64,000 nt of DNA, taken from Tetragonia tetragonoides (Eukaryota > Streptophyta > Magnoliopsida > Caryophyllales > Aizoaceae). Positions 47,101-55,527 of this stretch are shown here, piece after piece. The stretch is taken from positions 38,928,871-38,992,870 of the forward strand of contig CM076148.1 of NCBI GenBank assembly GCA_038025085.1, read 5' to 3'. Positions within the stretch are counted from its first letter, which is position 1, and every line of letters begins with the position of its first letter. The notes beneath the pieces are model-generated. The model worked only from the letters and a program-made list of their open reading frames with translations, ran no database searches and was not told the origin of the DNA. A program made the translations under genes and the position numbers.

Positions 47101-50100
47101 TCTTTTCCATATCCATGCAAAATATATGAGATCCTTGAAAGATAGATAATTTTAGGAGACTTTTGAGGAATGCACTTTTTCCCCATTCTTCAAGTTTGTG
47201 GTTAGAGAGGAATGATCAAAACTTCTTCGAATTGTGATTTCAACTTTATAATGAATTGGAGTACTTTTTCTAAGCTTTTTCATTATTGCATGCAGCTGAA
47301 CTTTATGCATTGTCTGGAAAGCAATTGGTGTGCAATTTTTGCTAGTTATTTTTTGATGGAAGTCTGGTCCTTTAAGAATTACATGTAAAGAGTAAATTAT
47401 TGAGCAAAAGAAAGCCACACAATATGGCTGTCTCTTTCTTGAATGTGTTTCTCTTCTCAGTGTGGGAAGTGAAGCTCATATTGCAATTTATTGAAAGGTA
47501 TAAAAATTGTTATAATGTGATGGAAAAACAAATGAACTTGGAAAAGAAGTCCTCTAGTTAGCCAAAAGCTGAAAGCAAGAAACCTTGTCAACATTGCTTT
47601 TCAGAGTTTCCAATTCCCTAGTCCTATTCTCTTTTTTCTTAGAATGAACTTCTGGTTGTGAATCTGGCTGTACAAACAAGGTCTCAAACCTATACTGTCA
47701 AGCAAAGCTTAAGCCCACACTGATTTGATTCTCTAACTAATTAGTGAATTATTATAGAAGTGTGCTGAAATTTTGATGGCAGAGTTCTGAAACTTTTCGA
47801 AGTAGCTCTGAGATATATCATAATCTTTCCCAGCATGTTATAACGTTAAGTTGGGTAGTTCCAATACTGTGGATTTAGGAGGGAAGGAGGGCGGGGGTTC
47901 CATGTATTCAATTTCCAGTGAATAGAATGCTTCAGTGTTTGAGTCGTGTTCGTTATCTTTTCAAAATCATATTATGCAGATAACATGTGTTATCTGCTTC
48001 TCTTCTCTTAGTAACCCTACAAAGGTTCTGCACCTAATGAAATGGATCCTTTTATCCTGGCTCTATTATAGTTACCCTCATAAACCCTTATTGAGGTGCA
48101 TGAGGCATGAATGTCTAAAAATCAAACGGCTCAATCGAGTAATCTTTAGTATCAAATAGCTTTCGTCATTGACATATCTAGCATAAAGCCAAAAGGAAAT
48201 TATATTTGCACTCCTCTCTATGAGAAAATGGAATTTTGATGCATGTTTTCACTAGTGGAAATGCAAGAAGCTTTTGGTATCTTCCAAAGCAAATAGGTTG
48301 CTGGGACACTTGGTGGTTTGTGAGCACACTGCGCAGCAATTTCATTCACCTTCAAAGATAGTTTGATTGATGTGTTAGGAATTTAGGATGTCTGCTACAA
48401 AATTTGTATCATCAGTTGTTACACAGCTTATCTGATATTTCTGTCATTATGCTGTTGAATGTGAATTATGTGTGTTTTTTACAGTACTGCTACCTGTGCA
48501 GTTGAAAAATATTATGTGGGGAGCAAGTCTCTTTGATTATCTTATCTCTTCGGTTCTTTTTTTCTTTTCTTTTTTGTTTAACTTTTTCTCTCCCCTTCTA
48601 ACACCCCATTGCAAATCATGTCAGGATGAGCCCATCAGTCTGCCTGCGTCAGTGAAGCGCCTTTTATCAGATTATGCGAAAAGGTTCCATGAAATTAAAA
48701 CACCTCGCAAGCTACTTTGGAAGAAGAACCTTGGTGTTGTCAAGGTTAGTTGACAAATTTATTGAGTTTATCTCATAGTAGCATACAATTTTTTATTATT
48801 ATTTACTTGTTTTGGTATAAAAGAGCTACTTTTTATTACCAAATGATCAACCAACGATTACAACCTCGTACAAAGAAAAAAGGAGGTTAGACTTATTCAA
48901 GGCACCTTCTAGGAAGGGTACTTGAGCTAAGTGTAACAAGCCTGAATGCGCAAATTAAGAAGAACAAGCAAAAATCATACTGCCTACTGCCTTGATTTTC
49001 TCAGGCTTTATACAACTCATTTGAACTTTTAGTTCACTCTTAACCTGCTCAATCACATGCAGAGGATCAAATTTCTGATTGGCGAAAATTGTCTTGTTCC
49101 GGACAAGCGAAATATTATAGACAGTAGCTGCAGCAATAGCATAGAGAGTCAACTTTCTTTGCTTGCTCACTTATGGCTTGTTTACTTGAATGTAATGGTG
49201 ATTACAATGTAATGACCTTTTTATAAGGTAAATGTGGGTTAGAAAAGGAAGGAGGGGGAGGAGAAACATGGAAAGAGTGAATTTGATTACAACATCCATT
49301 GTAATCACAATTTTTTTACTTTAGAACATGTAAAGATGATTACATTGGATGATGTAATCAAGCTCCCAAATCTCATATTTCTTTTCCTCCTTCTTTTTCT
49401 ATCCACATTTACTCTATAAAATGTTTGATTACATTGTAATCATTATTGCTTACAAGTAAACGCCACCTTATAGTTTTATGCCTATTTCCAGCTTTTCTTT
49501 TCCTTCTTTTTTTTTTCTCCTGTTTCTGCATTCTTTGACTTTGTTCATCTTGGTTTCATTTTCTATTTTAGGTAGAATTAGACTTCGAAGATAGAGCAGT
49601 TCAATTTTCTGTCTCTCCACTGCTTGCATCAATTATTGTGCAGTTTCAGGATCAAACTCGGTAAGTATGAGAATCATGTCATTTTATCTTCTTTAAATCA
49701 TCTTGAGTGTAAGCCTGTAACACTTTCATGCTCATATTTAATGTAGTTGGACATCCAAGGATCTTGCAGCTGCTGTTGGGGTACCTATTGACATACTAAA
49801 CCGAAGGATAATTTTCTGGATCAGCAAGGTAAAATTCTTTAGAAGGTGATGTGTGCAATTTACTTCGTGGCTCATGTATTTCCTTGCGGCTATTTTTCCT
49901 TTGGTTATGAAATCATTTCGATCCCAGGAAAATTGTCAAATTATTATAGTAAACCTCTTCTATTATCTGAAAGGTTTTATATGTACATCTTTGCTGTTTA
50001 GAACATAGATATTTACAGTTTCGAAACTCTGCATTCTACCGTTTCCAGCATAAGCTTCTATCTGACTGTCTGTTATAATACGCATTCTGTAATGACTCAT

Positions 50101-51798
50101 ATGTCCTGTCACCGTATAATGCGTATTCTGTTGTGGGTGAATGAGCCTTTCGTCCGCCATTATTCTCTCCATTGAAGTTGCCAATCGGCAGACTTGTGTT
50201 TGTACTGAACTAAATTTATACCCTCTTGCAAAATTCTCAGTGCTTTGTCCCTAGATATGAGATTGTCAGATGACAGACAGGATCCTCCTAATCCTGTTGT
50301 AAAATATTTGGTGCTAAATGTGGAAACATAAAGTGATTCGATAAAATATTGTTAATTCTGTAGTTTATTTTTCTTGCAGGGCATTATTGCAGAATCAGTG
50401 GGTGAAGACGCTGACAGCCACATATTTTCACTTGTAGAAGGTGCAGACCCTAGCAGAAGTGGTGTTCATGCGAGTAGCAATGATGAACTTCTCATGGGTG
50501 ATGAAGATGGGGACAAATCAGTGGCCAGTGTTGAGGACCAACTACGTAAAGAAATGACAATTTATGAGGTATATGATCGCATTAAGTTTTTTCTGTGCAA
50601 GATCCAGCCTGTTAGTCGATGGAGGATGCTGATAGCATTGTTGGTAAAAATTTCCTTTGGTTAATCCAGCCTATGAATTCGGACAGTACATTTACATACC
50701 AATCTAGAGAGGCTACTTCTCCTGAGTCTGAATTATCTCATCACAAGTGAGTGATCGGTATCATATGACTCCTTGTCGACATGAGAATTGTTGCGTGAGG
50801 AACTCAGGAAGAATAAATTCATTAGGTGAAGAAGCACCTACAAGATTGTTATTGCTGCTAATTCCTTAGGTCAAGAAGCAACTACAAGATTGTTATAGCT
50901 GCTTCAGTGAGAAGTTCTCCCCGAGATTTAAAAAGCTCAGTCACAACTCTTCCCCGAAGAATCACTCACTCTTTCAGCTTCTCTTTCCTTAGCAAATCAT
51001 AGCTGTCTGCCTGTCTGGTGTTTTTATTTGCTGTGTGTACATCTAGTACAATTTGGTTTTCATTCCTTGAGACTTTTAGCTGTTTTCCGTGGGAGAACTT
51101 GGAGATGAAAACTGTCATCCATCTCTGTAACTAAACAGTCCAATACATCAGCCTAGTATACTAGGCTCCCACCTAATGCTGGGTCTGCATAAGTCAGATA
51201 TACCCAGCCTAACCCCAGTAATTGCACCATGAGCACTTGCAGTTCTTGTTATTTTAGCATTAGGGTTATTTGAATCTCCCCAAGGTGGGGCCCTAATGTA
51301 TCTCACTTTGCTACCTTTCATAAAAAACAAAAAAAGTGCAAAGAAGCTGATGATTGTCAATAGAAGATGCTTCACAATTCACATAGCCAGGCCTGGGACT
51401 CCTGAGAAAACACAAATCTAGATAGAGAGTTTATTGATATATGATAATATGTTGGTGATATCTAAAGACATACTGGCTTCATTTTGGGTTTGGCTCTGAA
51501 TCCCTCTTTGTTCTGTTGCAGAAATTTATCCTAGGGATGCTCACCAACTTCGGCAGCATGGCGTTGGACCGGATACACAACACTCTTAAGGTAATAATAA
51601 GCTATATAAGGTTCAAATATTGAAATCTGCTATCAAGTCACATGTGAAAAATCAAGTGAAGAGCACTTTCTGCAGATGTTCTGTATAGCCGATCCTGCAT
51701 ATGATAAATCACTCCAGCAGCTGCAAAGCTTCCTAGCTGGTCTTGTCTCGGAAGAGAAGTTGGAACTAAGGGATGGAATGTATTTGTTGAAGAAATGA
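20107..51798 (+). CDS. APC2: Anaphase-promoting complex subunit 2 (16 exons)
   Basis: Coding exons: 20107-20337, 21367-21441, 22251-22482, 23416-23711, 25411-25482, 33110-33354, 42241-42654, 45036-45237, 45407-45521, 45630-45712, 48625-48744, 49572-49660, 49747-49828, 50380-50568, 51522-51590, 51676-51798. All introns are GT-AG, phases match, and the joined frame encodes 878 residues, close to the 865 of the Arabidopsis protein. APC2 is the cullin-like scaffold that, with the RING subunit APC11, transfers ubiquitin in the nuclear APC/C to cyclins and securin. Visible marks: [16 protein letters not shown], the cullin-homology region around [15 protein letters not shown] (about residue 580-595), [18 protein letters not shown], and a C-terminal winged-helix segment ([16 protein letters not shown] to the end, about 819-876). 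The start is the first ATG, matching family N-termini. Introns 5 and 6 exceed 7.5 kb because of transposons, yet every coding exon is intact. Identity is secure; exon 2-3 edges are slightly less certain because that part varies in the family. Confidence 0.95.
20338..23415 (+). other. APC2 introns 1-3 (non-coding parts)
   Basis: Introns 1 (20338-21366), 2 (21442-22250) and 3 (22483-23415) are AT-rich, with exons 2 and 3 between them. Intron 3 has a short ACAACCACAACCGCAACC run near 22630. I see no complete transposon and no other gene. Confidence 0.55.
23712..25410 (+). other. APC2 intron 4
   Basis: The intron is AT-rich. At 23770-23905 lies a block with AGTCTTATGTGGACTTGG and paired GTATGGACCA strings; a related string (GTCTTATGTGGACTTAG) recurs at about 61219, so this may be a dispersed repeat. 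An open stretch after CAG at about 24120 looks exon-like but has no counterpart in APC2. Confidence 0.4.
25483..26304 (+). other. APC2 intron 5, part before the LINE
   Basis: The stretch carries an 18-base C run (26109-26126). Before it is a small open frame (from 25926, [16 protein letters not shown]...) that I do not recognise. The sequence after the C run, with AAACCACCTTCTACC and AAACCACCTTTTAAG, is weakly inverted relative to AAAAGGAGGTTTTG beyond the LINE (about 32238). An older inverted-repeat element may therefore have been the LINE's target. Confidence 0.35.
26319..28371 (+). pseudogene. ORF1 of the intron-5 LINE
   Basis: Readable pieces lie in several frames: 26319-26800 ([19 protein letters not shown]), 26846-27145, and 27130-28371 with one internal stop near 27655. 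The last part is acidic ([17 protein letters not shown]) and ends in a basic, Arg-rich tail before TGA 28369-28371. No CCHC knuckle is seen, unlike the LINE at 6416. By position it should be the RNA-binding ORF1 product, but I do not recognise a defined domain. Its stop overlaps the ORF2 ATG as ATGA (28368-28371). Confidence 0.6.
28368..31958 (+). pseudogene. ORF2 of the intron-5 LINE (endonuclease and reverse transcriptase, broken)
   Basis: ATG 28368 opens MKILS then TGA, where family members usually have Trp, followed by NVNGL. The endonuclease part is split among frames ([26 protein letters not shown] end near 29010). The polymerase part is clear: KTPGPDGF (29697), [12 protein letters not shown] (motif A, about 30078-30113), [12 protein letters not shown] (30250), FADDTILFL (30395, catalytic pair intact) and [12 protein letters not shown] (30595). 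The C-terminal frame 31434-31958 carries the zf-RVT segment ([18 protein letters not shown]). Frame changes near 29810, 30165, 30400 and 31370 mean no complete protein. The original enzyme copied LINE RNA at nicked genomic DNA. Confidence 0.88.
32057..33109 (+). other. APC2 intron 5, part after the LINE
   Basis: The remaining intron from the LINE's right target duplication to the exon 6 acceptor is AT-rich. I see no gene or complete repeat beyond the weak inverted similarity near 32238 noted for the other side of the LINE. Confidence 0.4.
33388..33440 (-). repeat. SINE 3' fragment
   Basis: The string AAGATAACACGGGTATCCGGG...AATCCCATGGGCC closely matches the 3' part of the SINE at 33605-33714. 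It is a short copy of the same family. No target duplication could be assigned. Confidence 0.5.
33605..33714 (-). mobile_element. tRNA-derived SINE, 5'-truncated
   Basis: The 110-base insert is bounded by a perfect 16-base duplication, ACACTAACTTGATCTT (33589-33604 and 33715-33730). On the minus strand it begins GGTTCCAGGTTCGAGTGCTC, containing a pol III B-box-like GGTTCGAGTGC, and ends ATGTTATCTAAAAAAC, an A-rich tail. No A box is present, so it is probably 5'-truncated. The duplication and tail show LINE-assisted retroposition. Confidence 0.75.
33775..33984 (+). mobile_element. LINE 3'-end fragment in APC2 intron 6
   Basis: GCTTTGGGATGGGGTTACAT...GGATGACTTGTCCTCTC is a diverged version of the 3' end of the intron-5 LINE. 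It is degenerate and in the same orientation as APC2. No target duplication was found. Confidence 0.5.
33985..34753 (+). mobile_element. Degenerate LINE reverse transcriptase fragment, left half
   Basis: Conceptual reading gives remnants in the order of a LINE polymerase: [13 protein letters not shown], then FITLIVPKK-like, [12 protein letters not shown] (about 34500) and a decayed FADD region (MDGTIFF, about 34635). Stops and frame breaks are frequent. The fragment is cut at its 3' end by the Copia element and resumes beyond it at 40599. Confidence 0.6.
34759..35065 (-). repeat. 3' LTR of the composite Copia element
   Basis: The 307-base LTR reads TGTTGAGAAATATATGAG ... AATTTTAATA on the plus strand, so on its own strand it starts TA and ends CA. 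It carries TATAAATA on the minus strand at 34863-34870 and a GA-microsatellite near 35015. The purine tract GAGGGGGAG abuts its inner edge. Confidence 0.9.
35073..39265 (-). pseudogene. Copia gag-pol polyprotein (broken)
   Basis: The minus-strand ATG at 39265-39263 starts [14 protein letters not shown]. The gag N-terminus is broken by a TGA and several frame changes (39230-38965). The frame then runs 38961-36733 with a zinc knuckle ([14 protein letters not shown]), protease ([12 protein letters not shown]) and integrase ([55 protein letters not shown], the D-D-E set). TAG at 36735-36733 interrupts; the same frame continues with reverse transcriptase (YVDDLIIT, intact). A frameshift near 35735 precedes RNase H ([38 protein letters not shown]). 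Domain order protease-integrase-RT-RNase H defines Copia. It cannot produce a full polyprotein. Confidence 0.92.
39301..39312 (-). other. Initiator-Met primer binding site next to the inner LTR
   Basis: Reads TGGTATCAGAGC on the minus strand, the standard Copia primer site complementary to initiator tRNA-Met. It touches the edge of the LTR at 39313 with no gap, upstream of the gag start. Confidence 0.85.
39313..39657 (-). repeat. Second, unrelated Copia LTR inside the composite element
   Basis: The 345-base segment reads TGTTAGAATTTCGGCACAG ... GTATATTCCAACA on the plus strand, TG...CA on its own strand. It differs from the outer LTRs. Its left edge abuts a primer site and its right edge a purine tract (GAGGGGGTG on the minus strand), so it has both a 5'-LTR-like and a 3'-LTR-like neighbour. 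Adjacent 5-mers (TACCA, CACCC) do not match, so it is not a simple solo LTR. Confidence 0.85.
39658..40284 (-). other. Leader of the composite Copia element with three hairpins and outer primer site
   Basis: This 0.6-kb non-coding block lies between the inner LTR and the right outer LTR. Next to the outer LTR is the primer site TGGTATCAGAGCC (minus strand, 40270-40282, two bases from the LTR). In the middle are three imperfect repeats of about 40 bases, each holding the palindrome CTCGGTCATACCGAG (39951-39965, 39991-40005, 40034-40048). At the far end is GATAATTTAAGTTTGAGGGG on the minus strand, a Copia 3'-end signature. It carries no coding domain. Confidence 0.7.
40285..40593 (-). repeat. 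5' LTR of the composite Copia element
   Basis: The 309-base LTR is almost identical to 34759-35065, with TA...CA termini on its own strand. It has TATAAATA on the minus strand at 40389-40396, which would serve as the promoter. It is followed by the target duplication CCCTC at 40594-40598. Confidence 0.9.
40599..40745 (+). mobile_element. Degenerate LINE fragment, continuation past the Copia element
   Basis: Conceptual reading [13 protein letters not shown]... then [18 protein letters not shown] matches, in order, the [11 protein letters not shown] and [13 protein letters not shown] region of the intron-5 LINE. That region follows directly the point where the left half stops at 34753. The Copia element therefore split a LINE fragment. 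Confidence 0.55.
40780..41110 (-). mobile_element. Inverted LINE reverse transcriptase fragment
   Basis: The minus strand reads [10 protein letters not shown] followed by SPLLFLLVM (about 40985-40900), the [11 protein letters not shown] motif of LINE polymerases with changes. It lies opposite to neighbouring LINE pieces, and edges are uncertain. Plus-strand similarity resumes at about 41275 ([13 protein letters not shown] against [14 protein letters not shown]), so this may be an inverted insertion in a LINE remnant. Confidence 0.4.
41111..42240 (+). other. Rest of APC2 intron 6
   Basis: Sequence from about 41230 to 41450 looks like further decayed plus-strand LINE ([13 protein letters not shown]). 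The remainder to the exon 7 acceptor is AT-rich with no gene or complete element that I recognise. Confidence 0.4.
42655..44051 (+). other. APC2 intron 7, part before the LINE tail
   Basis: I see no gene or recognisable complete repeat in this stretch. A C-rich segment (CACCACCCCCACCAACC) lies at about 43388. Confidence 0.35.
44067..44627 (+). mobile_element. 5'-truncated LINE copy in APC2 intron 7
   Basis: The 561-base insert has a 15-base target duplication, ATTGTAATAATAGTG (44052-44066, 44628-44642), and a TATCTAAAAAAAAAAAA tail. It encodes the C-terminal zf-RVT part ([39 protein letters not shown]) with a stop near 44297. It closely resembles the end of the intron-5 LINE and has the same orientation as APC2. 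It is a dead-on-arrival truncation product. Confidence 0.9.
45713..46474 (+). other. APC2 intron 10, part before the LINE tail
   Basis: I see no gene or recognisable repeat here. Introns 8 (45238-45406) and 9 (45522-45629), just upstream, are short and ordinary. Confidence 0.35.
46475..46897 (+). mobile_element. 5'-truncated LINE copy in APC2 intron 10
   Basis: It encodes [20 protein letters not shown] and, in another frame, [13 protein letters not shown] and [14 protein letters not shown], the C-terminal end of the same LINE family. It is followed by a 3' UTR ending TATCTAAAAA. Same orientation as APC2. I could not find a convincing target duplication, so the left edge is approximate. Confidence 0.75.
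46898..48624 (+). other. Rest of APC2 intron 10
   Basis: The stretch is AT-rich with a T-rich tract near 48570. I see no gene or complete element. Confidence 0.35.
48830..49170 (-). mobile_element. LINE 3'-end fragment in APC2 intron 11, antisense
   Basis: The minus strand reads [21 protein letters not shown] then [13 protein letters not shown], a common C-terminal sequence of plant LINE ORF2. A 3' UTR and a GGTAATAAAAAG tail near 48838 follow. It is cut at its 5' side at the MITE boundary (49171), so the MITE may have inserted into it. Confidence 0.6.
49174..49467. mobile_element. Tourist-like (PIF/Harbinger) MITE in APC2 intron 11
   Basis: This 294-base element has long imperfect inverted ends (TGGCTTGTTTACTTG against GGTGGCGTTTACTTG). 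The arms can pair for about 100 bases (GATTACAATGTAAT and its complement, GTAAATGTGG and its complement). It is flanked by TTA on both sides (49171-49173, 49468-49470) and has no coding capacity. Confidence 0.8.
50569..51521 (+). other. APC2 intron 14
   Basis: The intron contains a two-copy tandem repeat at about 50822-50912 (AAGAAGCACCTACAAGATTG and AAGAAGCAACTACAAGATTG, with TTGTTAT and GCTGCT strings). I see no transposon or gene. Confidence 0.5.
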
Positions 51799-53699
51799 TT
51801 ACTTGTGGAACTGCATTACATTATAACTCTATTACCCAGTTAGACTGGTAAGTTTTCTCAAAGCTACTCCTTGGTATCAATGTATCATACATGAGATTTG
51901 CTGATAGGACCCAAGAAGAAGTGAAATCTGACGTTCCTCGTACCTCATTTAATTTGCTTATTTTGTACCTTTCTCAAATGAGGTTCTTCGTCATTATAAT
52001 CAGTGTTGAACTTTTCCATGCAGAGCTTCTGGACTTTTTCGCACGCACCCTCTTTTAAGAATGCTGGATTGCCATTGAATAGGTGACCAGAAATTTTATC
52101 CTGATTGATGTAACTTTCTTCAGGTGTTAGAAGACTCCCATTGTCAGGTTGCAGTGTGAGCAAAGATGCTCTAGTGCTTCTTTGACGAGAAAATATCGTG
52201 CAGATGTAGTTCCAAAGGTTTCCTGTATGCTGCCTGTTACAGAGAATGAAGACCAAGAGATGTATATCTATTCGTGTAAATATAGGAACAGATAGTACTC
52301 TAGTTGATAGTTGGTGTGTTCCATACTTTTTCTTCTTTTTTTGGGTTTTTGGTTTTTGCTAAGTAAATAATCGTTCAATCCATTATTTTGGAAATTGTAA
52401 CATTCAAGTTATCTTTAAATTAAAAATCTGGCAATTTTATTCAGTTACCAGCTCAGACTAAATGTAACCACTAACCAGTTATCATGAACAATGGCATCAG
52501 ATGTATTGTCTAGATCAAATGTATAGTCAAAGGTAGTTTAATTTAGGTTTTAGGTGGAGCGAATTATAGAGAATTTTGAGAAGAAAAAGAATGAGAGTAA
52601 GAAAGTGAAAAGGGTATTTTGAGAAACATTGAGATAAAATTGTTTGCGTTTAGTAATTTTGCATTTATGCTAAACATTCGTGGGATCTATTACAATGATA
52701 ATTTTGCATTTACGCTAAGTAGTTTCGATATTTTATCGTGGGATCTATTATTACAATGATAAATGCGTTACCATGAGCCAAACAAATATTTTTAAAATGT
52801 ATCCCTAATCAATTAGCTCTTAAAAATTTGACAAAACTTAAGAGGAAAAGTATGTATAAGTATAACCTTTTATCTATATTTTACGAGCAATTAGTTAATG
52901 AATAAAATAAATTAATTCTTGGAGACTATTTTTTTTCAAGAATGCATATTTCGTTATTGTCTATAGAATTTTGACCACTTCTGCTAATTGTTGTTCTTGA
53001 CTTTTCATTATAAAGAAACTAATAAAATATTCACCTTCTTAAGAGAGTGTTAAAAACTTAAAATTACTTTTAACAACTTCATCCCAAATTGCAAGGATGG
53101 TTTATTCGACTAGGCGCAAAATATTTCACTAAAATAATTTATTTTTAAATAAATATATATTAAATAATAAGTGTAATCTTAACGAGGCTCTATCTAAAAT
53201 TTGAATATATTTTATCAAATCTGAGTAAAATATCAAATCAAAAACAAAAGAATAAAAAAGAAAGTCGCTTTTTCTATAGTCTTTTCGAGTAATTTTTTGT
53301 ATCCACTAGAGAGTGAACACAATTAGTCCCATTTTTAAACCACCCAAAAAAAAAAAGGTTAGCTAGTGACAATCTGACAGTAAATATTTCTCTCAAAACA
53401 ATATAACAATAAATAAAAACTTTTAAGAAAAGGAAAACTAACAGCAGTACCATTCTTTTTATCAAGAAAAAGGAAATAACATTAACAGTTAATTACAATA
53501 ACTTTCCCTCAAACAAAAAATTAATTACAATAACTACTAGAGAAAAAGCCTCCTGCTATAGCCGTTACAGAGACAAAACGCATATATGCCGTGAATAAAG
53601 AAATTTTGTTTCTACAGATGACCGTTACATTCACCTGCATTTTAAATTTACCAAGCCCAGAGAGAAAGAGAGTGAACGAGAGAGAGACGCTCCATTAGA
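51799..53699. other. APC2 3' region and intergenic DNA before the SET gene
   Basis: The first few hundred bases should be the APC2 3' UTR; its end is not evident. At 52655-52770 two similar blocks (AATTTTGCATTTATGCTAA, then AATTTTGCATTTACGCTAA, each followed by GTGGGATCTATTA) form a small tandem duplication. The rest is AT-rich. A GA-rich leader (53655-53695) precedes the next gene. CATATATG at 53581 is a possible TATA region. Confidence 0.45.
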
Positions 53700-55331
53700 A
53701 TGAGAGAGAAAGAGCAGATGCAACCGGCGGAAATGGAAGATGTAGAAATGAAAATGCAGCAACTCAGGTCCAAAGCCACAGAGCTTCTCCTAAGAGATGA
53801 TTGGGTTGAATGCATTCAAGCTTATACCAACTTCATCTCTCTTTGCCAAGAACAAATTTCCAAAACCCATCAAAAATCTGACCCTGATCACCTTTCAAAA
53901 CTCAATAAATCCCTCTGCTTAGCCCTCTCGAATCGAGCCCAAGCCCGGTCAAGATTGAAAGATTATGATGAAGCACTGAAGGATTGTGAAGAAGCCCTAC
54001 AAATTGATGGTACCCATTTCAAGACCCTGGTGTGTAAAGGTAAAATCTTGCTTAGTCTAAATAGGTATTCTTTGGCATTGGGTTGCTTTAAAAGGGCCTT
54101 GGTTCTTGACCCACAATGTAATGGGAATTTGGAGATGTTAAATGGGTTTATTGATAAATGCAAGAAGCTTGATTATCTTTCAAGAACTGGTAATAATGAT
54201 GTTTCTGATTGGGTTTCGAGTGGGTTTTCTGGGAAATGTCCTGAACTGGGTGAATTTGTGGGTTCTGTTGAGATTAAGAGGTCTGAGATTAGTGGGAGAG
54301 GTTTGTTTGCTGTTAAGAACATTGATGTTGGGACTTTGGTTTTGGTTACTAAAGCAATTGCTACTGAAAGATGCATACTGCCTAAATGTAATAGGATTTT
54401 GGGTGAAAATGCACAACTTGTGATGTGGAAGAACTTCATTGATAAAGTTAGTGAATCAGCCTCAAAATGCCCCAAAACCCAGCATCTGATTGGTAAATTG
54501 TCATTTGGGGAAAATGAGGATGATCTTGAAGTACCTGATATTAGTCTCTTCAAGCCTGATATGGAAGGAGATAGTTTCTCAAATGAAAACCTTGAAGTGG
54601 AGAAGATTTTAAGCATACTGGATGTGAATTCACTTGTTGAAGATGCTGTCTCAGCCAAAGTTCTTGGGAGAGACAGTGACTATTATGGCGTAGGCTTATG
54701 GCTGCTCCCTTCTTTCATCAACCATTCTTGTAGTCCTAATGTGAGGCGGTTGCACATTGGTGATTATGTGCTCGTTTTCGCTTCTAGGGAAGTCAAGGCA
54801 GGAGAAGAGATGACATTTGCTTATTATGATGTTCTTTCTCCTCTAAGCAAGAGAAAAGAAATGGCAAAAACATGGGGTTTTCAATGTTATTGTAAGAGGT
54901 GCAAATTTGAAGAAAAAATGCAAGCGAAGCCAGAGGTAGAAGAGATTGAGATAGGGCTCGAGGGAGGACAAGATGTCGGCTGTGCCATTTTCCGATTAGA
55001 GGAGTATATGAAAAGGTCGGTCGTGAGAGGAAAAGAGAAAGGTTATTTCAGGGCATCATTTTGGAAAGCATTTTCAGAAGCATACCAATCAGAAAAAACT
55101 ATAAGGAGGTGGGGAAGAAAGATACCGGCGTTAGAACCTGTTGTGGAAAGCTTAGCAGAAGCAGTTGGGAGCGATGAGAGGGTTGTCAAGGTCCTTATTA
55201 GGAAGTTGAGGAAATGTGGTGGTGGGTTTGGAGAAATGGAGAAAGCAATCAAGTTGGGAAGAGGTGTTTATGGTAAGATTGTGAAGAAACAAGCTATGAG
55301 GATTCTACTAGAGTTTGGAGGTCATGAATAA
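53700..55331 (+). CDS. TPR- and SET-domain protein, SDG35/ATXR1 type, single exon
   Basis: The 543-residue protein has one uninterrupted frame. Residues about 14-140 form TPR-type helical repeats (KATELLLRDDWVECIQAY, ALSNRAQARSRLKDYDEAL, LSLNRYSLALGCFKRAL). A split SET domain follows: GRGLF at 199-203, the cofactor and substrate core INHSCSPN at 340-347, FAYY at 373-376 with the likely catalytic Tyr, and a post-SET-like C396-C398-C401 cluster. SET proteins transfer methyl groups from S-adenosylmethionine to lysines of histones or other proteins; TPRs usually bind partners. No MYND zinc finger is seen between the SET halves. Length and layout match the Arabidopsis SDG35/ATXR1 protein; that assignment is from memory. 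The ATG at 53700 follows a GA-rich leader; another Met lies at residue 7. Substrate unknown. Confidence 0.88.
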   Translation: MREKEQMQPAEMEDVEMKMQQLRSKATELLLRDDWVECIQAYTNFISLCQEQISKTHQKSDPDHLSKLNKSLCLALSNRAQARSRLKDYDEALKDCEEALQIDGTHFKTLVCKGKILLSLNRYSLALGCFKRALVLDPQCNGNLEMLNGFIDKCKKLDYLSRTGNNDVSDWVSSGFSGKCPELGEFVGSVEIKRSEISGRGLFAVKNIDVGTLVLVTKAIATERCILPKCNRILGENAQLVMWKNFIDKVSESASKCPKTQHLIGKLSFGENEDDLEVPDISLFKPDMEGDSFSNENLEVEKILSILDVNSLVEDAVSAKVLGRDSDYYGVGLWLLPSFINHSCSPNVRRLHIGDYVLVFASREVKAGEEMTFAYYDVLSPLSKRKEMAKTWGFQCYCKRCKFEEKMQAKPEVEEIEIGLEGGQDVGCAIFRLEEYMKRSVVRGKEKGYFRASFWKAFSEAYQSEKTIRRWGRKIPALEPVVESLAEAVGSDERVVKVLIRKLRKCGGGFGEMEKAIKLGRGVYGKIVKKQAMRILLEFGGHE

Positions 55332-55527
55332 AAATTAAGCTACTGACTTAGTAGCATCCTTTGTTTAGTTTGTTTGTTCAAACACTTTTCTCCTAGTTTT
55401 CTTGTGGAGTAAAGAGGATAAATGACAAATTGTTAATTTTTCTTGTTAGTTCCAGTTCAAACACACATTTCATTGGATTCGTCTCTTGTATAACGCATTG
55501 GTAGCAAGACAAACCAGCATTGTCAAA
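55332..55527 (+). other. 3' region of the SET gene
   Basis: AT-rich sequence follows the stop. A possible polyadenylation signal, AATAAA, lies at about 55533 inside the adjoining duplicated block, so the transcript end may fall in that duplication. Confidence 0.4.

Noticed and set aside
51847..52025. Possible intron in the APC2 3' UTR (GTAAGTTT ... CATGCAG)
   Set aside because: Splice-like strings alone are too weak without transcript evidence.
54173..54658. 161-codon minus-strand ORF in the SET gene
   Set aside because: Antisense shadow of the TPR-SET coding exon with no domain.
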